A DNA stretch of 64,000 nt from Palleniella muris (GCF_004792655.1 NZ_SRZC01000021.1:1-64000); one strand, 5' to 3'; counted from the stretch's first letter, positions 44,705 through 53,480 are shown. Notes: generated by a model from the letters alone, not told the origin. A program made the numbers and translations.

Positions 44705-47083
44705 ATGACATATCGTTTTTCAAAAGTGCTCTCATTATTCCCTTCTGTGGTGCGGTTGCTTGTCTTTATGGCATTGTTTGCTGCTCCGATGTGTGCCGGT
44801 GCGCAGGATGTTTTCTCAGGCGCAAAGTGGGTGGGGGCTATAACAAAGGCTGACGCTCATACTCCTGAAGGCAGGATTTATACGGGCAAGGCGTTGAAGG
44901 ACGCCCTCCCTCTTTGGAATGCCGCTGACCCATTGTCGCGCCGTTCCATATATGTGGCGAAGACATTCACTGTGAAAAAGAAGGTGAAGAAAGCCACAAT
45001 GTATGCTTGCGGACTGGGATTCAGCGAGGTGCGTATCGACGGTGAGCGCATTGACGATTATGAGTTCACACCGCTTTGGAGTGATTATGACAAGTCGGTG
45101 TTCTACAACAAGTATGACCTTTCCGACCGTGATTTCAAGAAAAAGACACGCATAGAGGTGCTTCTCGGCAACGGTTTCTACAACGAGCAGGGCGGACGCT
45201 ACACCAAACTGAGGATAAGTTTCGGCCCTCCGACATTGAAACTCCGTCTGCATCTTGTCTATGCGGACGGCACGGAGGAGAATATCGTTACTGACAAGTC
45301 ATGGCAGTGGTCGCCTTCGGAGATTGTTTTCAACAGTATCTATGGCGGTGAGGACTACGATGCACGCATAAAAAAGCAGTGGAAGAGTGTTGTCATTCAG
45401 GAAGGTCCTAAAGGTGTTCTGCGTGAAAGGATGGCACCGCCGGTGAAAGTCATGGAGCGTTTCACACCGAAAAGCATGAAATACCTTTCCGACGCTGAAC
45501 GTGCAAGTGCCGTGAAACTCACCAAGCATGAGCTTCCGAAAGGCACTTTTGTCCTTGATATGGGGCAGAACCTTGCCGGAGCCCCTGAGATTTCCGTGCA
45601 GGGAAAGGCCGGTCAGGAACTTAAACTCTATGTCTCCGAGACGCTTACCCCTGAAGGTGCGTGCAACCAGCGTCAGACAGGACGCCAGCATTATTACAGC
45701 TACACGCTGAAAGGTGACAAGGAGGCGGAGCATTACCGTCCTCGTTTCTCCTATTACGGATTCAGGTACATTCAGGTGGAAGGTGCTGTCATGGACGGCG
45801 AGCCTAACCCGCAGGGGCTTCCTGTAATAAAGTCTGTCAACTCATGCTTTGTCTATAACTCCGCAAGAAAGGTCTCTACCTTTGAGTGCAGTAACCCTTT
45901 GGTTAACAAGACACATGAGTTGATTGACCGTGCGGTGCGCTCCAACATGCAGAGTGTCTTCACCGATTGCCCTCACCGTGAGAAACTGGGATGGCTTGAG
46001 CAGGATTGGCTTAACGGAATAGGACTGTTCATGAACTACGACCTTACCGGTTTCGCGCGCCAGACCATGCGTAACATTGCCGATGCGCAGCACTCCAACG
46101 GTGCAGTGCCTACGACCGCTCCGGAATATGTCCTTTTCCGTGGTCCGGGAATGGATGCTTTCGCCGAGTCTCCGGAGTGGGGTGGTACGTTCATCATGAT
46201 GCCTTGGATGTACAAGCAGTACTACGATGACGACACATTGCTCAGGGAATACTATGACGATATGCTCGCTTATGTGAACTATCTAAGCACGATAGACTCC
46301 TGTGGCATACTGAAACAAGGTCTCGGCGATTGGTATGACTACGGCGATTTCCGTTCGGGCTTCTCACGCAACACCTCCGTTCCGCTTGTCTCTACTGCTC
46401 ATCACTACCGTTGGACTGACATGATGCGCAAGACTGCGGCATTGCTTGGCAAGAAAGCCGATGAGGCTATGCTCGCAAAACGTGCAGAGATGATTAAGGC
46501 TGCATGGCAGAAAGAGTTCTACAATGGTGAGAATGGAAAGAACCCTTTGCATAAGTCGCAGACGGCATTGGCTATAGCTCTCAACCTGCATCTTTGTCCT
46601 GAGGCGGACAGAGCGGCAGTCCTTGACTCGCTCATTGCCGACATCCACCGTCACAATGACCGCCTTACAACGGGCGATATAGGCAACCGTTACCTCTTTG
46701 AGGTGCTTTGTGAGGAGAACCAACAGGAGCTTCTCTATAAGATGCTTAACCACTTTGAGGTGCCGGGCTACGGTTTCCAGATGAAGCAGGGTATGACAAC
46801 CCTCGCTGAACAGTGGGACCCTGCACACGGTTCTTCCATGAACCACTTCATGATGGGACACATCGATGGTTTCCATTTCACATCCTTGGCAGGAATAAAC
46901 ATCAATGGCAAGGAGGTTGTCTTCCGTCCGCAGCCTGTGAAGGACATGCAGTGGGTGAAGGCAAGCACGGAGACTCCGTGGGGAAAGGTGTCCATCGAGT
47001 GGCATCGTGATGCTTCCGGAAAGGTTGTTGCGAACTACTCCGTGCCGGAAGGAATGACCTGCAAGTATGTTGACCCTAATTAA
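44705..47083 (+). CDS. glycoside hydrolase family 78 alpha-L-rhamnosidase
   Basis: 792 residues with signal peptide to MCAGA. N-terminal rhamnosidase beta domain (YVAKTFTVKKKVKKATMYAC, LLGNGFYNEQGG), then GTFVLDMGQNLAGAPEI. The (alpha/alpha)6 catalytic domain has the family signature FTDCPHREKLGWLEQDWLNG, which holds acidic catalytic residues, and a C-terminal beta domain has VKASTETPWGKVSIEW. It removes terminal alpha-L-rhamnose from pectin or arabinogalactan fragments. It is 16 nt downstream of the fusion enzyme and 19 nt before the esterase, in one operon. Confidence 0.92.
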   Translation: MTYRFSKVLSLFPSVVRLLVFMALFAAPMCAGAQDVFSGAKWVGAITKADAHTPEGRIYTGKALKDALPLWNAADPLSRRSIYVAKTFTVKKKVKKATMYACGLGFSEVRIDGERIDDYEFTPLWSDYDKSVFYNKYDLSDRDFKKKTRIEVLLGNGFYNEQGGRYTKLRISFGPPTLKLRLHLVYADGTEENIVTDKSWQWSPSEIVFNSIYGGEDYDARIKKQWKSVVIQEGPKGVLRERMAPPVKVMERFTPKSMKYLSDAERASAVKLTKHELPKGTFVLDMGQNLAGAPEISVQGKAGQELKLYVSETLTPEGACNQRQTGRQHYYSYTLKGDKEAEHYRPRFSYYGFRYIQVEGAVMDGEPNPQGLPVIKSVNSCFVYNSARKVSTFECSNPLVNKTHELIDRAVRSNMQSVFTDCPHREKLGWLEQDWLNGIGLFMNYDLTGFARQTMRNIADAQHSNGAVPTTAPEYVLFRGPGMDAFAESPEWGGTFIMMPWMYKQYYDDDTLLREYYDDMLAYVNYLSTIDSCGILKQGLGDWYDYGDFRSGFSRNTSVPLVSTAHHYRWTDMMRKTAALLGKKADEAMLAKRAEMIKAAWQKEFYNGENGKNPLHKSQTALAIALNLHLCPEADRAAVLDSLIADIHRHNDRLTTGDIGNRYLFEVLCEENQQELLYKMLNHFEVPGYGFQMKQGMTTLAEQWDPAHGSSMNHFMMGHIDGFHFTSLAGININGKEVVFRPQPVKDMQWVKASTETPWGKVSIEWHRDASGKVVANYSVPEGMTCKYVDPN

Positions 47084-47102
47084 AAATGAAACAATATAAC
47101 CG

Positions 47103-48392
47103 ATGAATAAAAGAATAATATCCGCTTTAGCATTGGCAGTCCTCTCTTGTTCGGCAAGCTATGCGCAGCAAGACCGTGCGTTGAGTGACGTCATGAAGGA
47201 TGTCGAGAAGCGTTTCAATGTGCGCCTGAAGTACAATGTCGACACAGTGGGCAAGCGCCTTCCGCATGCCGATTTCCGTATCCGCCCTTATTCCATTGAG
47301 GAAACTCTGGACAACATCTGTAAGTATTTTGACTTCAACTGGTGGAAGCAGTCGGGCAATACGTACAAAATCAAGCCTTATGAGTACATGCGCCGTCACA
47401 CAGAAGACGGTCAGAAGATGCTCACATGGTTGTCTTCCTTATATAATAATAAGGAGGAATGGGAGGCACGCCGTGACACATTGCGCCGTGAGATGCGTCA
47501 GCGTCTGCAGATAGACGAGTACCTTGACTCCTGCGTGAAGGGCAAAAAGGCGATTCTCTCCAAGATACGCAAGTATGACGGATATACAGTGCAGAACATC
47601 TGTATAGAGACTTTGCCCGGAGAACATATCTTCGGAAGCATCTACACACCGACATCAAAGGGCAAGCACGCATTGATTATCTGCCCTAACGGTCATTTCT
47701 ACGACGGCAGATACCGCAAGGACCAGCAGCAGCGTTTGGGCACTTTGGCGCGTATGGGTGCCATTTGTGTGGACTTCGACCTGTATGCGTGGGGTGAATC
47801 CGAGGCGGAATATCCTACCCACCAGACCGACCGCGCCCATGTAATCCAGGCAATGAACGGTCTTATCCTGCTTGATTGGATGATAGAAAACCGTGGAAAG
47901 CAGATTGACATGACACGCATCGGTGCCAACGGAGGCTCGGGTGGTGGCACTCACACTGTGCTTTTGACTGCCCTTGACCCACGTTTCACGGCGGCTGCAC
48001 CTACGGTTAACCTCGCGTCCCATTTCGACGGTGGCTGCCCATGTGAGAGTGGAAAGCCGATTCATCTGTCTGCCGGCGGCACTTGCAACCCTGAACTTCT
48101 TGCCATGTTCGCACCTAATCCGGTGCTTGTCGTAAGCGATGACGGCGATTGGACTGCCTCTGTACCGGAATTGGAGTATCCTTATCTGCAGCGCATCTGG
48201 GGATTCTATGGCAAGAAGGATGCCGTCCGTAATGTCCATCTGCCAAAGGAACGCCACGATTACGGCCCGAACAAGCGCAAGGCAAACTATGAATTCTTCA
48301 TCGATGTGTTCAATCTCGATCGCTCAAAACTGGATGAATCCAAAGTTACGATAGAGCCAAAGGAGATGATGATGACAAACCTGAAGAAATAA
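47103..48392 (+). CDS. STN/DUF4974-like domain fused to an alpha/beta-hydrolase esterase
   Basis: 429 residues with signal peptide to SYAQ. Residues ~25-95 (LSDVMKDVEKRFNVRLKYNV, SIEETLDNICKYF, NTYKIKPYEYM) resemble the STN/DUF4974 fold found in SusC and FecR proteins. The rest is an acetyl-xylan-esterase-like alpha/beta hydrolase. Its nucleophile is S279 in GGSGGG, the acid is D346, D347 or D349 in SDDGDWT and the base is H385 in ERHDYGP. It probably deacetylates or de-esterifies pectin in the periplasm. An STN-like domain on an esterase is unusual. Operon position is between GH78 and GH2. Confidence 0.72.
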   Translation: MNKRIISALALAVLSCSASYAQQDRALSDVMKDVEKRFNVRLKYNVDTVGKRLPHADFRIRPYSIEETLDNICKYFDFNWWKQSGNTYKIKPYEYMRRHTEDGQKMLTWLSSLYNNKEEWEARRDTLRREMRQRLQIDEYLDSCVKGKKAILSKIRKYDGYTVQNICIETLPGEHIFGSIYTPTSKGKHALIICPNGHFYDGRYRKDQQQRLGTLARMGAICVDFDLYAWGESEAEYPTHQTDRAHVIQAMNGLILLDWMIENRGKQIDMTRIGANGGSGGGTHTVLLTALDPRFTAAAPTVNLASHFDGGCPCESGKPIHLSAGGTCNPELLAMFAPNPVLVVSDDGDWTASVPELEYPYLQRIWGFYGKKDAVRNVHLPKERHDYGPNKRKANYEFFIDVFNLDRSKLDESKVTIEPKEMMMTNLKK

Positions 48393-48410
48393 CATCGCTT
48401 AAAAATAATA

Positions 48411-48479
48411 TCATGTTGCATCATGATACCCCATGATTCATCATGATTTAACATGAGCTGTCATGGCAACCATGCCATG
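48411..48479. repeat. 10-bp-period HCATG array
   Basis: TCATG, CCATG or ACATG begins at 48411, 48421, 48431, 48441, 48451 and 48461, an exact 10-bp period, followed by two more CATG at 48471 and 48476. CATG is palindromic, so both strands read alike. It lies in the 136-bp gap between the esterase and GH2. Confidence 0.8.
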
Positions 48480-48483
48480 ACAA

Positions 48484-48515
48484 AACCTACAACCCATAAC
48501 CAACAATCACCAACC
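48484..48515 (+). repeat. AACC-repeat leader before GH2
   Basis: aacctacaacccataaccaa followed by caatcaccaacc is G-free and ends 13 nt before the start codon at 48529. The same leader type precedes the genes at 28116 and 33154 on the minus strand. Confidence 0.6.
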
Positions 48516-48528
48516 TTAAAAAGAAAAT

Positions 48529-51396
48529 ATGAGACGACTGACATCATTGTTATTCCTATTCTCCGCTTTCAGTATCGCGCCATGTTCCGCACAGAACATA
48601 GAGACGCAGCGTGTCTACATCTCAGGCACCGGCTGTGACGACATGAAGCAGTGGGACTTTATGTGCACTGACGGCAGGAACAGCGGGAAATGGACAAAAA
48701 TCGGTGTGCCTTCCTGCTGGGAACTGCAAGGCTTCGGCACATACCAGTATGGCATGAAATTCTACGGAAAGCCACGTCCGGCAGGCATTGCAAGCGAGAC
48801 CGGCAAGTACAAGTATGAGTTTCAACTGCCTGCAAGCTGGGAAGGAAAGCAGATTTTCCTCTGCTTCGAGGCATCCATGACCGACACTTATTGCGAGATA
48901 AACGGCAGAAAGGCAGGCTCAAAGCATAAGGGCGGTTTCTCACCTTTCCGCTATGACGTTTCCGACCGTGTGTTCTTCGGAAAGAAAAAGAACCGCATCG
49001 AGGTTACTGTCAATAAGGAATCGGAGGAGGACGCTGTCAACATGGCTGAACGTCGTGCCGACTATTGGAACTTCGGCGGTATCATCCGCCCTGTCTATCT
49101 TATAGCAAAGCCGGCGCACAACATCGAGCGCGTGGCGATAGACGCACGACATGACGGACAATTCATCTGCAAAGCTTATCTCAACCATGCTCTTGAAAAT
49201 ACTTTCGTAAGCGTGGAAATCCGCGACTTGGCAACAAAAAAGGTTGTCGCCAACGCTACTGAAACTACCCGCTCATCCGATTTTGCCGAATTCAACTTCA
49301 AAGTCAATGATATAAAGCCATGGTCTGCCGAGACTCCTAACCGTTACGAGGCGGTGTTCACACTCTCACGTGACAACAAGCCTCTGCACACAGAAAAGCA
49401 GAAATTCGGTTTCCGCACTGTGGAGGTGCGTGCACATGACGGCGTATATATCAACGGTCAGAAAGTCATGATGAAAGGTGTCAACCGCAATTCCTTCCGC
49501 CCTGAGAGCGGCAGAACCCTGTCAAAGGCAAAGAACATAGAGGATGCAGAGCTCATAAAGTCCATGAACATGAACGCCGTGCGTCTCTCCCATGCTCCTG
49601 CCGATCCAGAGTTCTACGAGGCTTGCGACTCCCTCGGACTTTATGTCATGGACGAGCAGCCGGGCTGGCACTGGTACCACAACACCATCAACGGCTCAAA
49701 ACTCGTTGAGGCTATGGTGAAGCGTGACCACAACCACCCTTCGGTAATCTTCTGGAGCAATGGCAATGAGGGCGGTTTCAATATGGAACTTGACCCTGTT
49801 TTTCATCAGTTTGACTTGCAGAAACGTACCGTTGTCTATCCTTGGGCAAACGAACACGGACTTGAAACCAAGCACTATCGCTCATGGGGCGAGACACAGG
49901 CATTGCTCCGAGAGCCGGAGATTGTCATGCCGACAGAGTTCCTCCACGGACTTTATGACGGCGGTCACGGTGCCGGACTGTATGACTATTGGGTGATGAT
50001 GCGCAAAGCTCCGCGCTGTGCCGGCGGCTATCTGTGGGACTTTGCTGACCAAGGAGTGAAGCGTGTTGACATGGACGGCATGATTGACAATGTCGGCAAC
50101 TATGGCGCGGACGGTATTCTGGGCCCTCATTTCGAGAAGGAAGGCTCTTACTACACTATCAAGGAAATATGGTGTCCGGTACAGATAACAAACCTTGAGA
50201 CGGCTTTCGACAATGCTGTCCTTAACCTTGACAACCAGTATGACTTCCTGAACCTGAAGGATTGTAAGTTCAAGTATGCTTACAAGAACATGCCACAGCC
50301 GGGCGACAAGACAAAGAAAGCGACCATAGTGGCAAGCGGAACTCTCACAGGCCCTGACGTTGCACCGCACGCACAAGGCATCCTGCCACTCCCGCGCCGT
50401 GACAATGTTGATGTGCTGGAGGTCACTGTGATAGACAACTTTGGCAAAGAACTCTACACATGGTCAATGAAATCCAATGCTGCCAAGACTCCTGCCACAC
50501 ACAAGGAACTCAAAGCGGCTGCCATTTCCGTAAGCGAGAATGACTACAGTCTTACCGTTACAGCGGCAGGCAAGGAGTATCGTTTCTCAAAGAAGGACGG
50601 CAGCCTTGTCAAAGCATCAAACTTCACTATTGCAGGCCCGTCGTTCATCTGTGCGAAACGTTCCGACCGCTCACAGGACGGTTTCTACAATCATGATGAC
50701 AAGGAGGCGGAAAAGAAGAAAACACAGTACACTACCTATATGGATCAGGGTGCTTTCACCGGCTTTACCGTTGATGCCGATAAGGCAACTGTAAAGGCTA
50801 CCTACAAGCACGGCTCACTGGAGTCTGCGGAATGGACATTCCTTGCCGACGGTTCCGTTAAGCTTGACTACGCCTATACCTTTGGCGGAGTAGTGGACGA
50901 AATGGGCATTTCCTTCGCATATCCTGAGAGCAAGGTCAAGTCAAAGGAATGGGTTGGCGACGGTCCTTACCGTGTTTGGCAGAACCGCCTCCACGGTCCG
51001 CAGTACGGTTATTGGCAGAACGACTACAATGACCCTGTGCCGGGCGAGACATTCGAGTACCCAGAGTTCAAGGGATACTTCGCAAACTGCTCATGGATGA
51101 CCCTCCACACTGCCGACGGCGCTGTCACTATCGAGCCTCTCGGAGGCTTCGCTCCTGCGGCAAAGGCAAAGACCGAGGCACGCCCTGGCGCTGTTGACTA
51201 CATCGGAGTGTACACTCCACGCGATGGGCGCGACCACATCCTCTACACACTCCCTGAGACCGGTATCGCCCTTCTGAAGGTTATTCCTTCCGTGCGCAAC
51301 AAGGTCAACACCACCGACCTTAACGGTCCTTCCGCACAAGTGTTCTGGGCAGACCAGTCACAGTACACCGGTTCTGTCATCCTGCGCTTTGAATAA
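48529..51396 (+). CDS. secreted glycoside hydrolase family 2 beta-galactosidase-like enzyme
   Basis: 955 residues. Signal peptide to CSAQ; the nearby cysteine could be lipidated. Domains in order: sugar-binding jelly roll (~60-210), Ig-like (~215-300), TIM barrel starting at VNRNSFRPESGRTLSKAKNI with acid/base Glu in VIFWSNGNEGGF and the nucleophile Glu probably in VMPTEFLHGLYDGG. A DUF4981-like Ig domain and a C-terminal beta-galactosidase small-chain-like domain follow (GPYRVWQNRLHGPQYGYWQ). It likely releases beta-galactose from galactan or arabinogalactan chains. It is larger than and not closely similar to the GH2 at 30569, so the two probably differ in substrate. It ends the plus operon. 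Confidence 0.9.
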   Translation: MRRLTSLLFLFSAFSIAPCSAQNIETQRVYISGTGCDDMKQWDFMCTDGRNSGKWTKIGVPSCWELQGFGTYQYGMKFYGKPRPAGIASETGKYKYEFQLPASWEGKQIFLCFEASMTDTYCEINGRKAGSKHKGGFSPFRYDVSDRVFFGKKKNRIEVTVNKESEEDAVNMAERRADYWNFGGIIRPVYLIAKPAHNIERVAIDARHDGQFICKAYLNHALENTFVSVEIRDLATKKVVANATETTRSSDFAEFNFKVNDIKPWSAETPNRYEAVFTLSRDNKPLHTEKQKFGFRTVEVRAHDGVYINGQKVMMKGVNRNSFRPESGRTLSKAKNIEDAELIKSMNMNAVRLSHAPADPEFYEACDSLGLYVMDEQPGWHWYHNTINGSKLVEAMVKRDHNHPSVIFWSNGNEGGFNMELDPVFHQFDLQKRTVVYPWANEHGLETKHYRSWGETQALLREPEIVMPTEFLHGLYDGGHGAGLYDYWVMMRKAPRCAGGYLWDFADQGVKRVDMDGMIDNVGNYGADGILGPHFEKEGSYYTIKEIWCPVQITNLETAFDNAVLNLDNQYDFLNLKDCKFKYAYKNMPQPGDKTKKATIVASGTLTGPDVAPHAQGILPLPRRDNVDVLEVTVIDNFGKELYTWSMKSNAAKTPATHKELKAAAISVSENDYSLTVTAAGKEYRFSKKDGSLVKASNFTIAGPSFICAKRSDRSQDGFYNHDDKEAEKKKTQYTTYMDQGAFTGFTVDADKATVKATYKHGSLESAEWTFLADGSVKLDYAYTFGGVVDEMGISFAYPESKVKSKEWVGDGPYRVWQNRLHGPQYGYWQNDYNDPVPGETFEYPEFKGYFANCSWMTLHTADGAVTIEPLGGFAPAAKAKTEARPGAVDYIGVYTPRDGRDHILYTLPETGIALLKVIPSVRNKVNTTDLNGPSAQVFWADQSQYTGSVILRFE

Positions 51397-51456
51397 AGTG
51401 ACGAGATAATGGTAAATATGTCAAAGAACGCATTCCTATAAAAGGAAAATGAACAA

Positions 51457-51514
51457 GAAACACGGATTTCAGCAGAAATGGACGCTCCTTATTGCTGAGA
51501 TCCGTTTTCTTTTG
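51457..51514 (+). terminator. terminator of the GH145-like/GH78/GH2 operon
   Basis: gaaacacggatttcagc (51457-51473) pairs with gctgagatccgttttc (51494-51509) with one bulge and one G-U type mismatch, and ends in a T-rich run. Confidence 0.6.
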
Positions 51515-51612
51515 CAAAGATAATGCAAGTCGAGTGCAATAGAGCATGCTCTGATTGCCGAGGCGCAGCTTATCTGATTGCAAAGGTACAATATTTCGCA
51601 AGCGATTCCAAA
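51515..51612 (-). promoter_or_regulatory. intergenic element with two minus-strand promoters directed at the GH2 3' end
   Basis: Minus-strand TTTG (51612-51609), 20 nt, TACCTTTG (51588-51581) is a full consensus promoter. A second -7 box TATCTTTG lies at 51522-51515. Between them is the palindrome agagcatgctct. Similar 'TGCAAAGATA...GCGCAGC...TATCT' stretches recur in Prevotella intergenic regions (recollection, untested). There is no convincing downstream gene. Transcription would run into the GH2 terminator as an antisense RNA. Confidence 0.5.
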
Positions 51613-51679
51613 TTTTATAGGGGTACAAATGGGGGTATATCGCCTACAATGATAATATTTTCACATAAACGGTAAAGCA

Positions 51680-51758
51680 AAAGGTCACGCAGATTCCGCA
51701 GATTTTCACAGAAACAACTATCTCTTCTGTGAAAATCTGCGGAATCTGCGTGACCTTT
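51680..51758. repeat. 34-bp perfect inverted repeat with CGCAGATT motif
   Basis: Arms 51680-51713 and 51725-51758 are perfectly complementary over 34 bp around an 11-nt loop. The 22 nt at 51683-51704 also occur at 7659-7680. It lies beyond the 3' end of the frameshifted gene (stop at 51789) and may act as a terminator for the minus strand. The length points to a REP- or MITE-like element. Confidence 0.75.
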
Positions 51759-51788
51759 ATTAATAGGAGACAGTTTTGTGCTTTCCTT

Positions 51789-52401
51789 TCAGGCTGTGGC
51801 GAGACTGTACAGCTCCGCATTGTCAAAAGCCACCAGCTCGCGCGGCAGGGTGATGACTTTCAGCCGCTCATACCATATTCCGGAGGAGCAACCCACGTGG
51901 CGTTTGGTATGGCTGTTTAGGATATAGTAGTTTGCGCTGTACTCATCCATCGATGCCAGGAACACATTTTTTTATGCGCGAACACTTCTCGTTGATGGCG
52001 TTGTCGGCAGGATTTGCAAGGCGGTCCACTGTCTCAAGAATCTTGTCCTTGTCCAGACGGGTGGCAGTGCGCATGTAGTAGCCGGTCAGTTCGTCACGGT
52101 AGTCCGCCAGACGCTTGAACTCTATCCCCTCGGGATTATTGAGGAAAAGCAGGTAAACCGCCTTGTGAATGGGCGAAAGCTCCACCTCCCTGTTGCCATA
52201 GTCTGTCAGCAGGAAACGGTAGTCGGCAGTGATGTGCAGCCGGCTCAGGTTGCCTCGGGCAGCCTCTATGCGCAATTCCTCGAGCAGAGGCACACCGATG
52301 GCGTTCAGGAGCAAGTCGTTGCGCCCGATGCCATGCAGATAACTCGCCATGCGACGGATGTCCCCGACAATCTTGTCAAGTTGCTCATTGTTGTTGTCCA
52401 T
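51789..52401 (-). pseudogene. conserved Bacteroidetes protein of unknown function, frameshifted at an A7 run
   Basis: The reading frame from 52401 gives 152 residues and stops at 51943, with a tail CVPGIDG. If one A is removed from the A7 run (complement of 51967-51973), the sequence continues as IKNVFLASMDEYSANYYILN and on through TKRHVGCSSGIWYERLKVIT, ending at 51789 with about 203 residues. The extended product reads as a normal protein end, so the present frame is broken by a +1 insertion. The N-terminal part (DKIVGDIRRMASYLHGIGRN) is of no known family. It lies 3 nt downstream of the FtsZ-like gene, so the two are an operon. Confidence 0.7.
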
Positions 52402-52404
52402 CGC

Positions 52405-53445
52405 TTATTCTTCTGCTAACAGTGTTTTTGTAATCCGTGAATTCAGAATCCATGTCCTCATACGCCTTAACAAAGGATTCTCTTTAGGCTGTTTCTCCTC
52501 TTCCTCAACCACAGCCGGTTCGTCAGGCCCCCCTTCTATGATCAACTGAGGCTCTTCGTCCTCACCGTCCGCAGCATTCTTGTTGTCTTCGGGAATGCTC
52601 GGGATTTCCTTCTTCATGGGCTTGTAAAGCAATGAGATGACCGACTCCAGATACTCATCGTCTATGACATCACCCTTGCCGGCATTGTCACCATTGTATC
52701 TTTGTTCGTTCAGTGCGTCCTCCATTCCCGTGGCAAGAATCGTCACTTTCACATCATCCTCGAGAGGGTTGTCGGTCGCAATGCCCCAAATGACCTCAAT
52801 GTTCGGGTCAAGTTGGTCAAAGAACTCGTCAATCTCCTGCATCTCCCGGACAAAGATAGGTGCTTTGTCACTGGCATAGATGTTGAAGAGAATCTTCTTC
52901 GCCTTATGTATGTCGTTGCCGTACATCAGTGGAGAATCCAGCGCATCGACATTCCTTTTCATCTCCATGACGCCGAGCAACGCCTTCTTTATTTTCCGCT
53001 TTTTCTCGAAATAGAACGGCAGAGTCACCACGCCGACCGTAAGGATGCCCATGTCCCTTGCTGTCTTTGCCACGAGCGGAGCGGCACCCGTGCCCGTGCC
53101 ACCGCCCATGCCTGCGGTGACAAACGCCATCTGCGTCCCGTCGCTGAGCAGTTTGCGGATGGCTTCATGACTGTATTCCGCCTCCTCCTTTCCCTTCTCC
53201 GGGTTGCCTCCGGCTCCCAGTCCGCTCTCTCCCATAAGCAGTTTCACGGGCACACTGACATGGGAAAGCTGCTTGCTGTCCGTGTTGCATGCCGCAAAAG
53301 TGACACCTACGATTCCTTCGTCGTACATGTTGTTGACGGCGTTGCAACCGCCTCCGCCGACACCGATTACCTTTATTATGTTCTTGGACTTGTCCTCCGC
53401 CAATCCAAAGTCTATCAGTGAGTTGCTTCCGTTCTCTTCGTTCAT
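52405..53445 (-). CDS. FtsZ/tubulin-like GTPase lacking the T7-loop region
   Basis: 346 residues from MNEENGSNSLIDFGLAEDKS at 53445. The -7 box at 53473-53480 rules out the upstream ATG at 53475. GTP-binding motifs are intact: IGVGGGGCNAVNNM, CNTDSKQL and the tubulin signature GGGTGTG (114-120). After KRNVDAL (169) it jumps directly to DSPLMYGNDIHKAKKILFNI, whereas FtsZ normally has ~75 more residues here, including the T7 loop (NLDFxD) that completes the active site of the neighbouring subunit. A long acidic C-terminal linker and a terminal LLRRMRTWILNSRITKTLL segment follow. It is not in a cell-division gene cluster, so it is probably a second, specialised FtsZ. Confidence 0.75.
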   Translation of the reverse strand: MNEENGSNSLIDFGLAEDKSKNIIKVIGVGGGGCNAVNNMYDEGIVGVTFAACNTDSKQLSHVSVPVKLLMGESGLGAGGNPEKGKEEAEYSHEAIRKLLSDGTQMAFVTAGMGGGTGTGAAPLVAKTARDMGILTVGVVTLPFYFEKKRKIKKALLGVMEMKRNVDALDSPLMYGNDIHKAKKILFNIYASDKAPIFVREMQEIDEFFDQLDPNIEVIWGIATDNPLEDDVKVTILATGMEDALNEQRYNGDNAGKGDVIDDEYLESVISLLYKPMKKEIPSIPEDNKNAADGEDEEPQLIIEGGPDEPAVVEEEEKQPKENPLLRRMRTWILNSRITKTLLAEE

Positions 53446-53472
53446 TGCTCTTCTCGTTTTGAAATTCGATTG

Positions 53473-53480
53473 CAAAGATA
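53473..53480 (-). promoter_or_regulatory. -7 box of the FtsZ-like gene
   Basis: Minus-strand TATCTTTG, 27 nt before the ATG at 53445. It decides the start codon. No -33 TTTG at the expected distance. Confidence 0.5.

Noticed and set aside
51377-51628. 83-residue minus-strand frame overlapping the GH2 terminator
   Set aside because: It begins upstream of the predicted promoter and reads through the intergenic repeat and terminator. Such repeat-derived frames are common spurious annotations.
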